From Paenibacillus sp. AN1007 (GTDB taxonomy: Bacteria > Bacillota > Bacilli > Paenibacillales > Paenibacillaceae), in NCBI RefSeq assembly GCF_040702995.1, contig NZ_CP159992.1, positions 6,539,001-6,603,000 on the forward strand: a DNA stretch of 64,000 bases. Reading direction: 5' to 3'. Position numbers and translations under genes: made by a program. The notes under the pieces were generated by a model. It had not been told where the DNA came from. It made no database searches and saw nothing but the letters and a program-made list of their open reading frames with translations. Numbering within the stretch: the first letter of the stretch is position 1; each line of letters begins with the position of its first letter. Below, piece by piece: positions 52,612-61,354 of the stretch.

Positions 52612-54162
52612 ATGGCTGCACGCAATAATAAAATTGGATTTGTGCTGGCAGGTCTGCTGCTCAGCATATTAATGGCCTCTATGGATAATACCATTGTGGC
52701 TACGGCGATGGGTGATATCGTCGGCAAGCTGGGGGGGCTCGACAAGTTTGTCTGGGTAACCTCCGCATATATGGTGGCCGAGATGGCCGGCATGCCGATC
52801 TTTGGTAAGCTGTCGGATATGTATGGACGCAAAAAGTTTTTTGTTTTCGGTATCATTGTGTTTATGCTCGGCTCCGCATTGTGCGGAACCGCGACATCCA
52901 TCGTGGAACTAACGATGTACAGAGCAATTCAAGGGATTGGTGCAGGAGCGCTCGTGCCGATTGCTTTTACCATCATGTTTGATGTGGTTGCACCGGAATC
53001 CAGAGGTAAACTGGGTGGACTATTTGGTGCGGTCTTCGGCCTTTCGAGTGTATTTGGACCGCTGCTGGGTGCATACATTACGGAGTATGCGACATGGGAA
53101 TGGGTATTTTATATCAATCTGCCGTTGGGTTTGATTGCATTTTTGTTCATCGCATTTTTCTATAAAGAATCCCATCAGCATCAATCGCAGCAGATCGACT
53201 GGCTGGGGGCTGTTACACTCATTGGCGCAGTAGTCTGCCTGATCTTCGGACTGGAACTCGGCGGCAAAACATATGCCTGGGATTCCGCACAGATTTTGGG
53301 GCTGTTTGCCGGATTCATCTTGCTGGCCCTGCTTTTCCTGTATGCAGAGACGAAGGCGAAAGAGCCAATTATCTCATTCAGTATGTTCCGCAAGCGAGTG
53401 TACTGGTCAAGTAATGTAATCGCGATGTTCAGCGGCGCAGCTTTTATTACGGCTTCCGTATATATTCCGATTTTCATCCAAGGTGTACTCGGCGGTAAAG
53501 CGACCAACTCGGGTCTGGTCCTGCTTCCGATGATGCTCGGTTCTGTCGTGACGGCTTCCTTGGGTGGTGTACTTATGACCAAAATAAAGTACCGCAATAT
53601 TATGATTCCAACGCTGGCTTTGCTTGTAATCGGTCTGGGTCTGCTGACTACACTGGATGAAGGTTCATCCCTGTGGACGATCCGCGTATACATGGTGATG
53701 ATTGGTCTTGGCGTTGGCGCATCCTTCTCCGTGCTCAGTAATGCGGCGATGAATGCCTTCGAACCCCAAAGACGCGGCGCCGCCAGTTCTACGTTAAACT
53801 TCCTGCGCTCTCTGGGCATGACGATGGGCATCACGATCTTCGGGATCGTGCAGAGTCAAGTGTTCACGCGCAAAATGACGGACGGCATGACTGGCGCTGC
53901 TGGTGAAGCAGGGGCACCTACTGGCGGCATGCCAGCTGGAATGGATCTAAGCGATCCGCATGCATTGTTATCACCAGAGCTGCGCAAAGGAATTCCACCG
54001 CAGGTGCTGGAATCCATTACTCAGGCGCTCTCATCTTCGATTGTACAGCTGTTTGCCTGGGCCGTTATCCCTGCAGCTCTTGCATTAATTGCGTCCTTCT
54101 TCATGGGGAAAGAGAAAATGGTTGTGGGAGCAGAACAGCACGAGTACACGGGTGGGCACTAA
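52612..54162 (+). CDS. DHA2-family (14-helix) MFS drug exporter
   Basis: A 516-residue major facilitator protein of the EmrB/QacA family, expected to pump drugs or other small molecules out by proton antiport. It has about 14 hydrophobic helices, the helix-1 motif D1 variant LMASMDNTIVATAMGDI, motif A GKLSDMYGRKKFF in loop 2-3 and the family's motif C region GGLFGAVFGLSSVFGPLLGA. A hydrophilic loop rich in Gly/Met/Ala (about 425-460) precedes the last helix. I start at ATG 52612, after GGAGAG; an in-frame ATG at 52579 is possible. No adjacent TetR/MarR regulator is present. A strong terminator follows. Confidence 0.88.
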   Translation: MAARNNKIGFVLAGLLLSILMASMDNTIVATAMGDIVGKLGGLDKFVWVTSAYMVAEMAGMPIFGKLSDMYGRKKFFVFGIIVFMLGSALCGTATSIVELTMYRAIQGIGAGALVPIAFTIMFDVVAPESRGKLGGLFGAVFGLSSVFGPLLGAYITEYATWEWVFYINLPLGLIAFLFIAFFYKESHQHQSQQIDWLGAVTLIGAVVCLIFGLELGGKTYAWDSAQILGLFAGFILLALLFLYAETKAKEPIISFSMFRKRVYWSSNVIAMFSGAAFITASVYIPIFIQGVLGGKATNSGLVLLPMMLGSVVTASLGGVLMTKIKYRNIMIPTLALLVIGLGLLTTLDEGSSLWTIRVYMVMIGLGVGASFSVLSNAAMNAFEPQRRGAASSTLNFLRSLGMTMGITIFGIVQSQVFTRKMTDGMTGAAGEAGAPTGGMPAGMDLSDPHALLSPELRKGIPPQVLESITQALSSSIVQLFAWAVIPAALALIASFFMGKEKMVVGAEQHEYTGGH

Positions 54163-54250
54163 AGTAAGGAATTAAACGGAGTCATTTCAAGCTGTCCTAA
54201 TTTCTTCGCTGCTAATTTTAAGGAATCTATTATTAAATAAGCAAATCCCG

Positions 54251-54304
54251 AAAAGACACATTCTCATGTATCCTGTAAAGTGCATGAGAATGTGTCTTTT
54301 GAAT
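54251..54304 (+). terminator. Strong terminator of the MFS gene
   Basis: Perfect 18-bp arms AAAAGACACATTCTCATG / CATGAGAATGTGTCTTTT with a 14-nt loop. Confidence 0.88.
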
Positions 54305-54497
54305 GTGTACCTGATGCCGTAGCGTGTTGGTCGTACGTTATTTACAAGTTAGCGATCTCGTGCTGGAGTGGTATTTGCTGTGAGCTGAATCGGAAATGGA
54401 ACTGGTTGGAGCAGCTCGCTGTTAATCTCCTCCTGAACACACTTTAACCCGACTCCAACCAGGCTTAACTAAACTCCCTCTACGCTGCTGACCTCGC

Positions 54498-54693
54498 TAA
54501 CGATTCCAAGAAACGTTATTTAGACTAATTAGACCATCCTGAAATTCTAACGATCTCACGAGACGCTATTTCGCCATAATGATTCGATTCCCGCCACTTT
54601 GGCACGATTTCCAGCGAAATAGCGTTTCTACGAATCGTTACATTTTCAAACGACCCAATTTGCAAGGAATAAGGCTTATGGGAATCGTTAGCG
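54498..54693. repeat. Cluster of palindromic intergenic repeats
   Basis: Two 26-nt arms, 54549-54574 (AACGAT..ACGCTATTTCGC) and 54614-54639 (its near complement), form a large hairpin with a 39-nt loop. A third related arm (AACGATTCCAAGAAACGTTA) lies at 54498, and a fragment (GGAATCGTTAGCGC) near 54681. It has no coding capacity and differs from the MITE-like family. Confidence 0.7.
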
Positions 54694-54710
54694 CCCTGAG
54701 CGAATCATAC

Positions 54711-54800
54711 GGAATCCGAAAAATCCGGGGATAACAGCGATCGGAAGGTTATTCTGTCAGTGAATTGTCCAGTGTAAAGCTTTCCCGTTTAACTTATATA
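54711..54800. repeat. Right-end fragment of the MITE-like repeat (copy C)
   Basis: GGAATCCGAAAAATC, then GGGGATAACAGCGAT, GGTTATTCTGTC and GTGTAAA line up with the right half of copies B and D. The terminal sequence has decayed to GTTTAACTTATATA. The left half is missing. Confidence 0.75.
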
Positions 54801-54813
54801 TTTCCACCTGAAT

Positions 54814-56247
54814 TTAAGGCTGATTCCCTTCCCGAATGCCATCCTCCACCACTGAAGGCTGCTTTGGATCAGGCATGTTGATGTGACCTGAACGTGCAAT
54901 TAGACGGCTTTGTGCTTTGTAGGTATCGCGCGAGATCGTTTTGGACTCTACCACTTTGCCATCGACCCTCTTCGTGCGGACTGTCTCAACGATATAACCA
55001 GGCTGTCCGTTCTGAAGCACCTGCTGGGCCCCGTCAGGCAGCACACTGCTGGATACATATTTTACGGGAACACTCAGCGTTTCAATCGTACGAGACTCCA
55101 GCGTATAACTGACGTTCTCGGGGAATGTGCCGAAAAATTTGACGACCATGCGCCCGCCCTGCACCTTTGCGTGGATTAATAGGGACTTCTCCGTGCTGTT
55201 TTTGAAACGAAAATTAATCGCCCCGGAAGCAAAGGTGGCATCCAGCCCTTTAGGCAAATATTTCACCGGCAGCGAATGATTACGCCGCTCGACGATATCC
55301 AGGCCCGTGAGAAGAGCCGCGTTATATACCGTACTGGATACCTGACAGATTCCCCCGCCGATTCCGGGCGTCAGCCGGCCATTCACAATGACCGGTGCCT
55401 CTCGAAAACCGTACTCCTTCTCCGCTTTGCGAATCACCTTTTCATAATCAAAAACACCACCAGGAGGCAGAATCATGCCGTTAATCGCCTGGGCCGCTGC
55501 GCTGACGTTATGTACTCGGCCTTGGCTGCTGTTTCCCAGCCCTGTGGAAAATTCAATGATTTTGCGCTCGATCCCTTCCTGCTTCAATGAATCAATCGTT
55601 ACCTCCGGTTTCAGTGTGTACAGGGGTAAAAGGATTCGTACTGGTTCAGGCTTATCTCCCGTGTCCATGCCGCCCAGCTCCCGGTGCATCCTGCTCTGTA
55701 TGAGGGTGCTGAGTGTTTTCCAGTCAATCCGGCGCACGCTTTTCTCCGGAATGTACTGCACTTTATCATTTGCGGTGATTCGGCGAACGGCTTCAGCAGG
55801 GGTACCGAAGGTTTCTTTTTCCCAGGCAGGACTAAGCAGTTGTTGAAGGGTTTGTTCGCTATAGGTCATATCCAAAGAGAAGGTCTCGGGGAATTGGTAC
55901 CTTGCATATGCGCGTTCCCACAGGCTGCCTTCCTGCAGCTGTTTTAATGCGCTTTCGAAGCTGTTTACGCTGTAGCTCACGCCCACCTCACCTGCAGGAT
56001 GTGTCATCGTTAGCGGACTGGGTTCAGCCACTTCAAGAGTGACAGGCCAATCCTCCAATTGTTGAATGCGAGTGTGCAGTTCTGCCAGTACTTCTTTGCG
56101 GTGTTTGTCACCGGGTTCCCAGCCGCCGATTTGTACACCTTTGGGCAGGTTTGGCTGGTTCACGTACATATAGAGCAATCCATAGGACGCGGAGCCGATC
56201 AAGAGCAGGGAGAACAGAACGATGACCGTTACATGGATTTTTTTCAT
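54814..56247 (-). CDS. VanW-family protein with G5-type C-terminus
   Basis: A 477-residue membrane-anchored or secreted protein with an N-terminal transmembrane helix (VTVIVLFSLLLIGSASYGLLY). A putative peptidoglycan-binding domain precedes the VanW domain (about 250-370: GMILPPGGVFDYEKVI, GGGICQVSSTVYNAALL, RRNHSLPVKYLPKGLDAT). A C-terminal G5-like segment follows (VETVRTKRVDGKVVESKTISRDTYKA). VanW proteins occur near cell-wall and some vancomycin-resistance genes, but the function is unknown. No vanA/H/X genes are nearby, so resistance is not implied. It is divergent from ftsE, with a palindrome GTAACAAATTTGTTAC in between. Confidence 0.88.
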   Translation of the reverse strand: MKKIHVTVIVLFSLLLIGSASYGLLYMYVNQPNLPKGVQIGGWEPGDKHRKEVLAELHTRIQQLEDWPVTLEVAEPSPLTMTHPAGEVGVSYSVNSFESALKQLQEGSLWERAYARYQFPETFSLDMTYSEQTLQQLLSPAWEKETFGTPAEAVRRITANDKVQYIPEKSVRRIDWKTLSTLIQSRMHRELGGMDTGDKPEPVRILLPLYTLKPEVTIDSLKQEGIERKIIEFSTGLGNSSQGRVHNVSAAAQAINGMILPPGGVFDYEKVIRKAEKEYGFREAPVIVNGRLTPGIGGGICQVSSTVYNAALLTGLDIVERRNHSLPVKYLPKGLDATFASGAINFRFKNSTEKSLLIHAKVQGGRMVVKFFGTFPENVSYTLESRTIETLSVPVKYVSSSVLPDGAQQVLQNGQPGYIVETVRTKRVDGKVVESKTISRDTYKAQSRLIARSGHINMPDPKQPSVVEDGIREGNQP

Positions 56248-56341
56248 AACCGAACGCTCCTTTTGGCTTCTGTTGTTCCGGAATTCGCAACACTATCTAT
56301 CTATATGATCCAAGGGTGGAAAACTTTCGGGTACTCAATAG

Positions 56342-56357
56342 GTAACAAATTTGTTAC
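56342..56357. promoter_or_regulatory. Perfect 16-bp palindrome between the VanW gene and ftsE
   Basis: GTAACAAATTTGTTAC; same arms (GTAACAA / TTGTTAC) as the site at 50947-50964. It lies 95 bp upstream of the VanW gene and 144 bp upstream of ftsE. Confidence 0.55.
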
Positions 56358-56500
56358 AATAAACTTCATATGAATCCATGCTTCACCAGCAGTAGAGGGT
56401 AGGCTTGGATTTTTCCTGATGAATTTCAGGCCTTTTTAAAGGAAATGCCGGGATTGTGTCGAAATTATAATGGCTAACTATGTGAGCAGGAAGTGATGAT

Positions 56501-57187
56501 GTGATAGAAATGCAGGACGTGTGGAAGACCTACGCCAATGGTACCCACGCATTACAAGGGGTATCGGTGAAGATCGACCGCAATGAATTTGTCTATATCG
56601 TTGGTCCATCCGGTGCAGGCAAATCGACATTCATGAAACTGATGTACAGAGAAGAAGTGCCAACCAAAGGACAAATATCCATTAACGGATTTAATATTGG
56701 CAAGTTAAAACCACGCAAAATTCCTTATGTTCGACGCAACATCGGTGTTGTATTCCAGGATTTTCGTCTGCTGCCGAAGATGACGGCATTCGAGAATGTT
56801 GCATTTGCAATGGAAGTTATTGAAGCGCCGAAACGGCATATCAAGAAACGGGTGATGGAGGTACTCGATCTGGTGGGACTGCGCAATAAGGCCAATCGTG
56901 AACCTTCACAGCTCTCCGGTGGGGAACAGCAGCGGATTGCAATCGCACGTGCAATTGTGAACAATCCTTCTGTTATCATCGCAGACGAACCTACAGGTAA
57001 TCTGGACCCGGAGACGTCTTGGGGCATTATGCAGCTGCTGGACGAGATCAATTTCCGGGGAACAACAATTGTTATGGCTACACACAACAAGGATATTGTA
57101 AATACGATGCGTAAACGGGTTATCGCCATTGAACGCGGACAGATTGTACGGGATCAGATGAGAGGGGAATACGGTTATGAATTTTAG
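56501..57187 (+). CDS. ftsE: Cell-division ATP-binding protein FtsE
   Basis: ATPase of the FtsEX complex, which transmits a signal across the membrane to activate wall hydrolases rather than transporting a solute. The 228-residue ABC protein has Walker A GPSGAGKST near residue 35, a Q-loop in VFQDFRLLPKMTAFENVAF, the signature LSGGEQQR near 139, Walker B VIIADEPTGNLD and the switch His in MATHNKDIV. It starts with GTG 56501 after AGGAAGTG. It overlaps ftsX by 11 bp, and an EnvC-like protein gene follows, completing the module. Confidence 0.96.
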   Translation: MIEMQDVWKTYANGTHALQGVSVKIDRNEFVYIVGPSGAGKSTFMKLMYREEVPTKGQISINGFNIGKLKPRKIPYVRRNIGVVFQDFRLLPKMTAFENVAFAMEVIEAPKRHIKKRVMEVLDLVGLRNKANREPSQLSGGEQQRIAIARAIVNNPSVIIADEPTGNLDPETSWGIMQLLDEINFRGTTIVMATHNKDIVNTMRKRVIAIERGQIVRDQMRGEYGYEF

Positions 57188-58094
57188 TACTCTCTTGCGG
57201 CATCTGCGGGAGGGTTTCAAGAACGTATTCCGCAATGGCTGGATGTCCGTGGCATCCGTCATGTCGATCATTGTCTCACTGTTTATTCTTGGCGTGTTTA
57301 TGCTGCTTGTACTCAACGTAAACTCCATGGCCAATCAGGTAGACAGCCAAGTGGAGATCAGCACGTTTCTGGAGCTGAATGTCGACGAGAACCTGCGCAG
57401 TACGCTGCAGCAGGAGATTAGTGCGATGCCTGAAGTCAGTGAAATCCGTTTTGTATCCAAGGAAGAAGGGCTTAAGGAATTCCGCGAACGTCTTGGGACG
57501 AGCGCAGATAATGTACTGAGCGGTTTCGACGTGGATAACAATCCGCTGCCGGATACGATTGAAGTCAAAGTAATCGAACCGGAAACGGTCAATTTTGTCG
57601 CGCAGAAGATTGAAGCATTGAACGAGAAACATCCCGAGAAGCCGATCATGAAAGTGAACTACGGCAAGGAAACGGTAGATGTCTTATTCAAATTTACGAA
57701 GCTTGTTCGTAACATCGGATTTATTTTTGTCGGGGGGCTGGGCCTGATGTCCATGTTCCTGATCTCGAATACGATTCGCGTAACGATTCTCGCACGCCGC
57801 CGGGAGATTGGCATCATGAAGCTGGTAGGGGCAACCAACACCTTTATCCGCTGGCCGTTCTTTATTGAAGGGGCGCTGATCGGACTGATTGGCTCGGTCA
57901 TTACGGTCATAGTTCTGTTCTTCGGATACAGCCGTTTGATGGCAACCGTCGGTCAGGATGTTTTCATGCAGATGCTTAATCTGATTCCGCTGAGTGATAT
58001 TTGGCTGCTTATGGGGACGCTGTTGATTGGACTTGGTGTGCTTGTCGGCATTCTGGGCAGTACGCTGTCCATTCGGAAGTCGCTTAAAGTGTAG
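57177..58094 (+). CDS. ftsX: Cell-division membrane protein FtsX
   Basis: Membrane partner of FtsE. The 305-residue protein has one N-terminal helix (MSVASVMSIIVSLFILGVFMLL), a roughly 130-residue extracytoplasmic loop (about 50-175, including SEIRFVSKEEGLKEFRERLG) and three C-terminal helices around the RREIGIMKLVGATNTFIRWPF motif typical of FtsX/MacB-type permeases. The extracellular loop is the part that contacts a wall-hydrolase activator in known systems. The ATG lies within the end of ftsE (coupled translation). Confidence 0.96.
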   Translation: MNFSTLLRHLREGFKNVFRNGWMSVASVMSIIVSLFILGVFMLLVLNVNSMANQVDSQVEISTFLELNVDENLRSTLQQEISAMPEVSEIRFVSKEEGLKEFRERLGTSADNVLSGFDVDNNPLPDTIEVKVIEPETVNFVAQKIEALNEKHPEKPIMKVNYGKETVDVLFKFTKLVRNIGFIFVGGLGLMSMFLISNTIRVTILARRREIGIMKLVGATNTFIRWPFFIEGALIGLIGSVITVIVLFFGYSRLMATVGQDVFMQMLNLIPLSDIWLLMGTLLIGLGVLVGILGSTLSIRKSLKV

Positions 58095-58174
58095 CAAAAA
58101 AGAATGGCAGAACAGGTTCATTATTGAACGCTGTTTGACGATATGAAGAAAAGACGCAACTGTTGTTTTGATGA

Positions 58175-58223
58175 AAGAAAGCAGAGGAACATGCTGTTCA
58201 CCACCTGTGCAGGTTGCTTTCTT
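58175..58223 (+). other. Inverted repeat upstream of the EnvC-like gene
   Basis: Perfect arms AAGAAAGCA / TGCTTTCTT, without a following T-run. It ends 30 bp before the TTG start, so it could shape the leader of the downstream gene rather than terminate ftsX. Confidence 0.4.
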
Positions 58224-58252
58224 GTGAATTCATAGGATGGGGGATCATCATT

Positions 58253-59536
58253 TTGAAAAAAACCGCTTCGCTGCTGGCCTTCATGTTACTGGCCGGTATG
58301 ACGTTTCAACCTTCTGACGGATATGCTAAGAACAGCATCAGCGAGATTGACCAGCAAATTAAGCAGCTGGAGAGCAGAGCAGCTTCTGCCAAACAGGAGC
58401 AGAAGAAGGCTGCGGCCAACAAAAAGGAAGCCCAGCACTACAAGAACAAAACGAATGCCTATCTGAAGGTCGTTATGGAGCAGATTAATGTCGTAAGTGA
58501 TGAACTGGCGAGTGTATCTTTGCAGATTGAAACTACGGAGGAAGACCTTCGTACGACCAAGAAGGATTTGCAAGCGGCAGAAGACCGCATTGCTGCCAGA
58601 GAAAAACTGCTGGAATCACGTGTGCGCCTGATGTATACGGACGGGGCTGTGTCCTATCTGGATGTTTTGTTGTCGTCCACAAGCTTTACCGATTTCTTGA
58701 CCCGGGCTGATTCGCTCAAAACGATTGTAGACCAAGATCAGCACCTGCTGGATGAACATAAAGCGGACAAGCAGCTTGTAGTGGAGAAAAAGGCAGACCT
58801 TGACCGTCAGTATGCGGAAGCCAAGAGCCTGTACGCACAGAAGAAGCACCGCAAGTCGCAGCTGAACGAGAAAGAGAAGGAAAAGCAAGTGCTTCTGGCT
58901 TCATATGATGTTAAGATTGAACAATCTGAAGAGTTGACCGCAGAGCAGGAAGCGGTATTAATGCAGATCGCTGGCAAGCGCTCAGCTCTGCTTCAGGAGA
59001 AAAATAAACTGCGTGAACAGCAGGCCGCCGCAGCGGCTAAAGCTCGGGCAGAAGCCGCGGCGCGAGCCAAAGCAGTAGCCAAGAAAACAACTCGCGTAAG
59101 CTCCAACGGCAGCAGTGAAGCAGTGACCTATTCGTCAGGAAACGGTATCTTTGCAAAACCTGTTTCGGGTGGACGCATTTCTTCATCTTTTGGACCGCGG
59201 ATTCACCCGATTACAGGTGAAGTGGGCAAGATGCATGCGGGTGTCGATTTCGCTGTGCCTGTAGGCACTTCAGTTCACGCGGCTTCAGGTGGTATCGTTA
59301 TTATGGCTGAATGGTACAGCGGCTATGGTTATACGGTCATCGTCGATCATGGCGGAGGTTTGTGGTCATTGTATGGTCACTTGCGCGAAGGTGGATTCAA
59401 GGTCAGCAAAGGTGATACGGTAAACAAAGGTGATACGATTGCTGAATCGGGAAATACAGGGAATTCCACAGGCCCTCACCTGCACTTTGAAGTACGTGAT
59501 AATGGAACAGCTGTAAATCCGATGAACTATTTGTAG
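58253..59536 (+). CDS. EnvC-like murein hydrolase activator (M23 domain)
   Basis: A 427-residue exported protein. The signal peptide (KKTASLLAFMLLAGMTF, cleavage near YAK) is followed by a long coiled coil of about 240 residues (ISEIDQQIKQLESRA onward, Lys/Glu/Gln/Ala-rich). A C-terminal M23/LytM domain has its zinc ligands in HPITGEVGKMHAGVDFAVP and GPHLHFEVRDNG. All expected ligands (HxxxxxxxD, HxH) appear present, so it may be an active endopeptidase, unlike enterobacterial EnvC. Directly after ftsEX, it is the likely target of the complex, comparable with CwlO or PcsB in function (inference). It starts with TTG 58253 after GGGGGAT. Confidence 0.9.
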   Translation: MKKTASLLAFMLLAGMTFQPSDGYAKNSISEIDQQIKQLESRAASAKQEQKKAAANKKEAQHYKNKTNAYLKVVMEQINVVSDELASVSLQIETTEEDLRTTKKDLQAAEDRIAAREKLLESRVRLMYTDGAVSYLDVLLSSTSFTDFLTRADSLKTIVDQDQHLLDEHKADKQLVVEKKADLDRQYAEAKSLYAQKKHRKSQLNEKEKEKQVLLASYDVKIEQSEELTAEQEAVLMQIAGKRSALLQEKNKLREQQAAAAAKARAEAAARAKAVAKKTTRVSSNGSSEAVTYSSGNGIFAKPVSGGRISSSFGPRIHPITGEVGKMHAGVDFAVPVGTSVHAASGGIVIMAEWYSGYGYTVIVDHGGGLWSLYGHLREGGFKVSKGDTVNKGDTIAESGNTGNSTGPHLHFEVRDNGTAVNPMNYL

Positions 59537-59570
59537 ATTGTCTGATTTAATGCGATGCAGCTTATATAAG

Positions 59571-59746
59571 TTGAACTATTCATTTACACTCTAACGGACA
59601 GGACAGAAAAAATCTGGAAAAGCGAAGCGTTCGCCTTTATCACCGGATTTTTCCCTTCAAAAAAGGGAATCCAAAAAATCAGGGGATAACAGCGATTGTA
59701 AGGTTATTCTGTCATTGGAGTGGGCTGTGTAAAATTTTTAGTTCAA
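59571..59746. repeat. Full-length MITE-like palindromic repeat (copy D, 176 bp)
   Basis: Terminal inverted repeats TTGAACTA (59571-59578) / TAGTTCAA (59739-59746). Inside are TTTACAC (59583) / GTGTAAA (59727), GACAGAA (59602) / TTCTGTC (59707), AAATCTGG / CCGGATTT, a GCGAA-GCG-TTCGC hairpin (59622-59634) and TTCCCTT / AAGGGAA (59651-59669). TTATATA occurs on both flanks, a possible target duplication. It fills most of the 345-bp gap between the EnvC-like gene and ctpB. Confidence 0.82.
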
Positions 59747-59881
59747 ATTATATAGTTTAAACTTCGAATGGAAAAATCATAATCCGTACAAGCTAGACAT
59801 ATACTAAGCTGGCATGTTCAGGGAATGATTCGGAGCAGTCCGAATCGGATGCGCTTCAAAACTAAAGGCGGTGACAAACGG

Positions 59882-61354
59882 ATGATGAAAAAAAGATCGG
59901 CGCTGCTGTTCGTTATACTTGGACTGCTTGGCGGGAGTCTATTAACGCTGGCACTAATGACTTACCCGGGCATTGCCAATCAGGCTTCACCAGGTGAAGG
60001 ATTGCTGGCAAGTGTAACCGGCAGTTCACAGCAGAAAAACGATTTGAAGAAGATTGAAACCGCGATGGATTTAATCTCCAGCAACTATTATAAAGACGTC
60101 GACCGTACCAAGCTGATTGATGGGGCGATCAACGGCATGATGGAATCGTTGGGTGATCCCTACTCCAACTATATGGGCCAGGAAACAGCTGCCCAATTCG
60201 AAGAGTCAATCGAAGGTTCCTTTACCGGAATCGGGGCTGAGGTATCCTCGCAGGACGGTAACGTTGTTGTCGTTTCCCCGATCAAAGGTTCACCTGCCGA
60301 AAAAGCAGGTATTCGTGCGAAAGACATCATTATGTCGGTTAACGGTGAATCTCTTCAAGGACTTGAATTAAACAAAGCCGTTAACAAGATCAGAGGTCCT
60401 AAGGGCAGCGAAGCCAAAGTGCAGGTGAAGCGTGCCGGATCAACAGAGCCGATCGAATTCACGATTGTCCGTGATGATATTGATCTGGAGACCGTCTATG
60501 CTCATATGGAAGACGGCGGCATTGGTGTCATCAATATTACGCAGTTCTCGCTGAACACAGGTGAGCGGTTTAAGGAAGAACTGGCTAAACTGGAGAAGCA
60601 GAATATGAAAGGCCTGATCATCGACGTGCGAAATGACCCGGGCGGTGTACTGCAGGTTGTCATTGACATTGCAGAACAGTTCGTACCGAAAGGCAAAGTC
60701 ATCGTTCAGGTAGAAGACAAAAATGGCAAGAAGGAACAAAGTAAATCGAATGGATCTGCCAAACCCTATCCAATCACCGTGTTGATGAACAAGGGAAGCG
60801 CGAGCGCATCCGAGATTCTGGCAGGTGCTCTGCAGCAGTCGGCAGGTGCCACACTGGTCGGTGAGAATTCATTTGGTAAAGGTACCGTTCAGACCAGCTA
60901 TGATAAACAAATGGGTGATGGCAGTCTGCTGAAAATTACAATCGCCAAGTGGCTGACTCCTAACGGAGACTGGATTCATGAAAAAGGAATCAAACCGGAT
61001 ATTGCAGTAAATCAGCCGGACTATTTCTCGGTAGCCCCAATCAACAAAGAGAAGCTGCCGCTGAAATATGACAGTAACAGCATGGATGTGAAAAGTGCGC
61101 AGACGATGCTGAGAGGACTGGACTTCAAACCGGATCGTGTGGACGGGTACTACGACCAGAAGACGGAGGAAGCAGTCAAGGCGTTCCAGAAGGAAAAAGG
61201 CATTCAGGTCACTGGCCAGATTGATGAGAAGACGGCTGAATCACTGGAAGCTTCTCTGATTGAGCGCATTGCCAATCCTCAATATGATGCACAGCTGAAA
61301 CGCGCGATCGAAAATGTCTCAAAGGATATTTCGTCCGCTGTGTCGAAGCCATAG
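59882..61354 (+). CDS. ctpB: Carboxyl-terminal processing protease (S41, CtpB type)
   Basis: A 490-residue exported serine protease. It has an N-terminal membrane anchor (LLFVILGLLGGSLLTLALM) and a PDZ domain (about 115-190, including SPIKGSPAEKAGIRAKDIIMSVNGESLQG in part). The S41 catalytic domain has its Ser in NKGSASASEIL near residue 308 and its Lys in GKGTVQT about 25 residues on. A C-terminal peptidoglycan-binding domain follows (MLRGLDFKPDRVDGYYDQKTEEAVKAFQKEKGI region). The start is the ATG pair at 59882 after GGCGGTGA; the frame extends to 59825 without support. In Bacillus, CtpB cuts SpoIVFA to activate sigma-K; the ftsEX-ctpB synteny supports the name. Confidence 0.93.
   Translation: MMKKRSALLFVILGLLGGSLLTLALMTYPGIANQASPGEGLLASVTGSSQQKNDLKKIETAMDLISSNYYKDVDRTKLIDGAINGMMESLGDPYSNYMGQETAAQFEESIEGSFTGIGAEVSSQDGNVVVVSPIKGSPAEKAGIRAKDIIMSVNGESLQGLELNKAVNKIRGPKGSEAKVQVKRAGSTEPIEFTIVRDDIDLETVYAHMEDGGIGVINITQFSLNTGERFKEELAKLEKQNMKGLIIDVRNDPGGVLQVVIDIAEQFVPKGKVIVQVEDKNGKKEQSKSNGSAKPYPITVLMNKGSASASEILAGALQQSAGATLVGENSFGKGTVQTSYDKQMGDGSLLKITIAKWLTPNGDWIHEKGIKPDIAVNQPDYFSVAPINKEKLPLKYDSNSMDVKSAQTMLRGLDFKPDRVDGYYDQKTEEAVKAFQKEKGIQVTGQIDEKTAESLEASLIERIANPQYDAQLKRAIENVSKDISSAVSKP

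Noticed and set aside
54814..56247. Vancomycin-resistance locus based on the VanW protein
   Set aside because: No vanH, vanA/B, vanX or VanRS genes are adjacent. VanW/G5 proteins are common in Bacilli without resistance.
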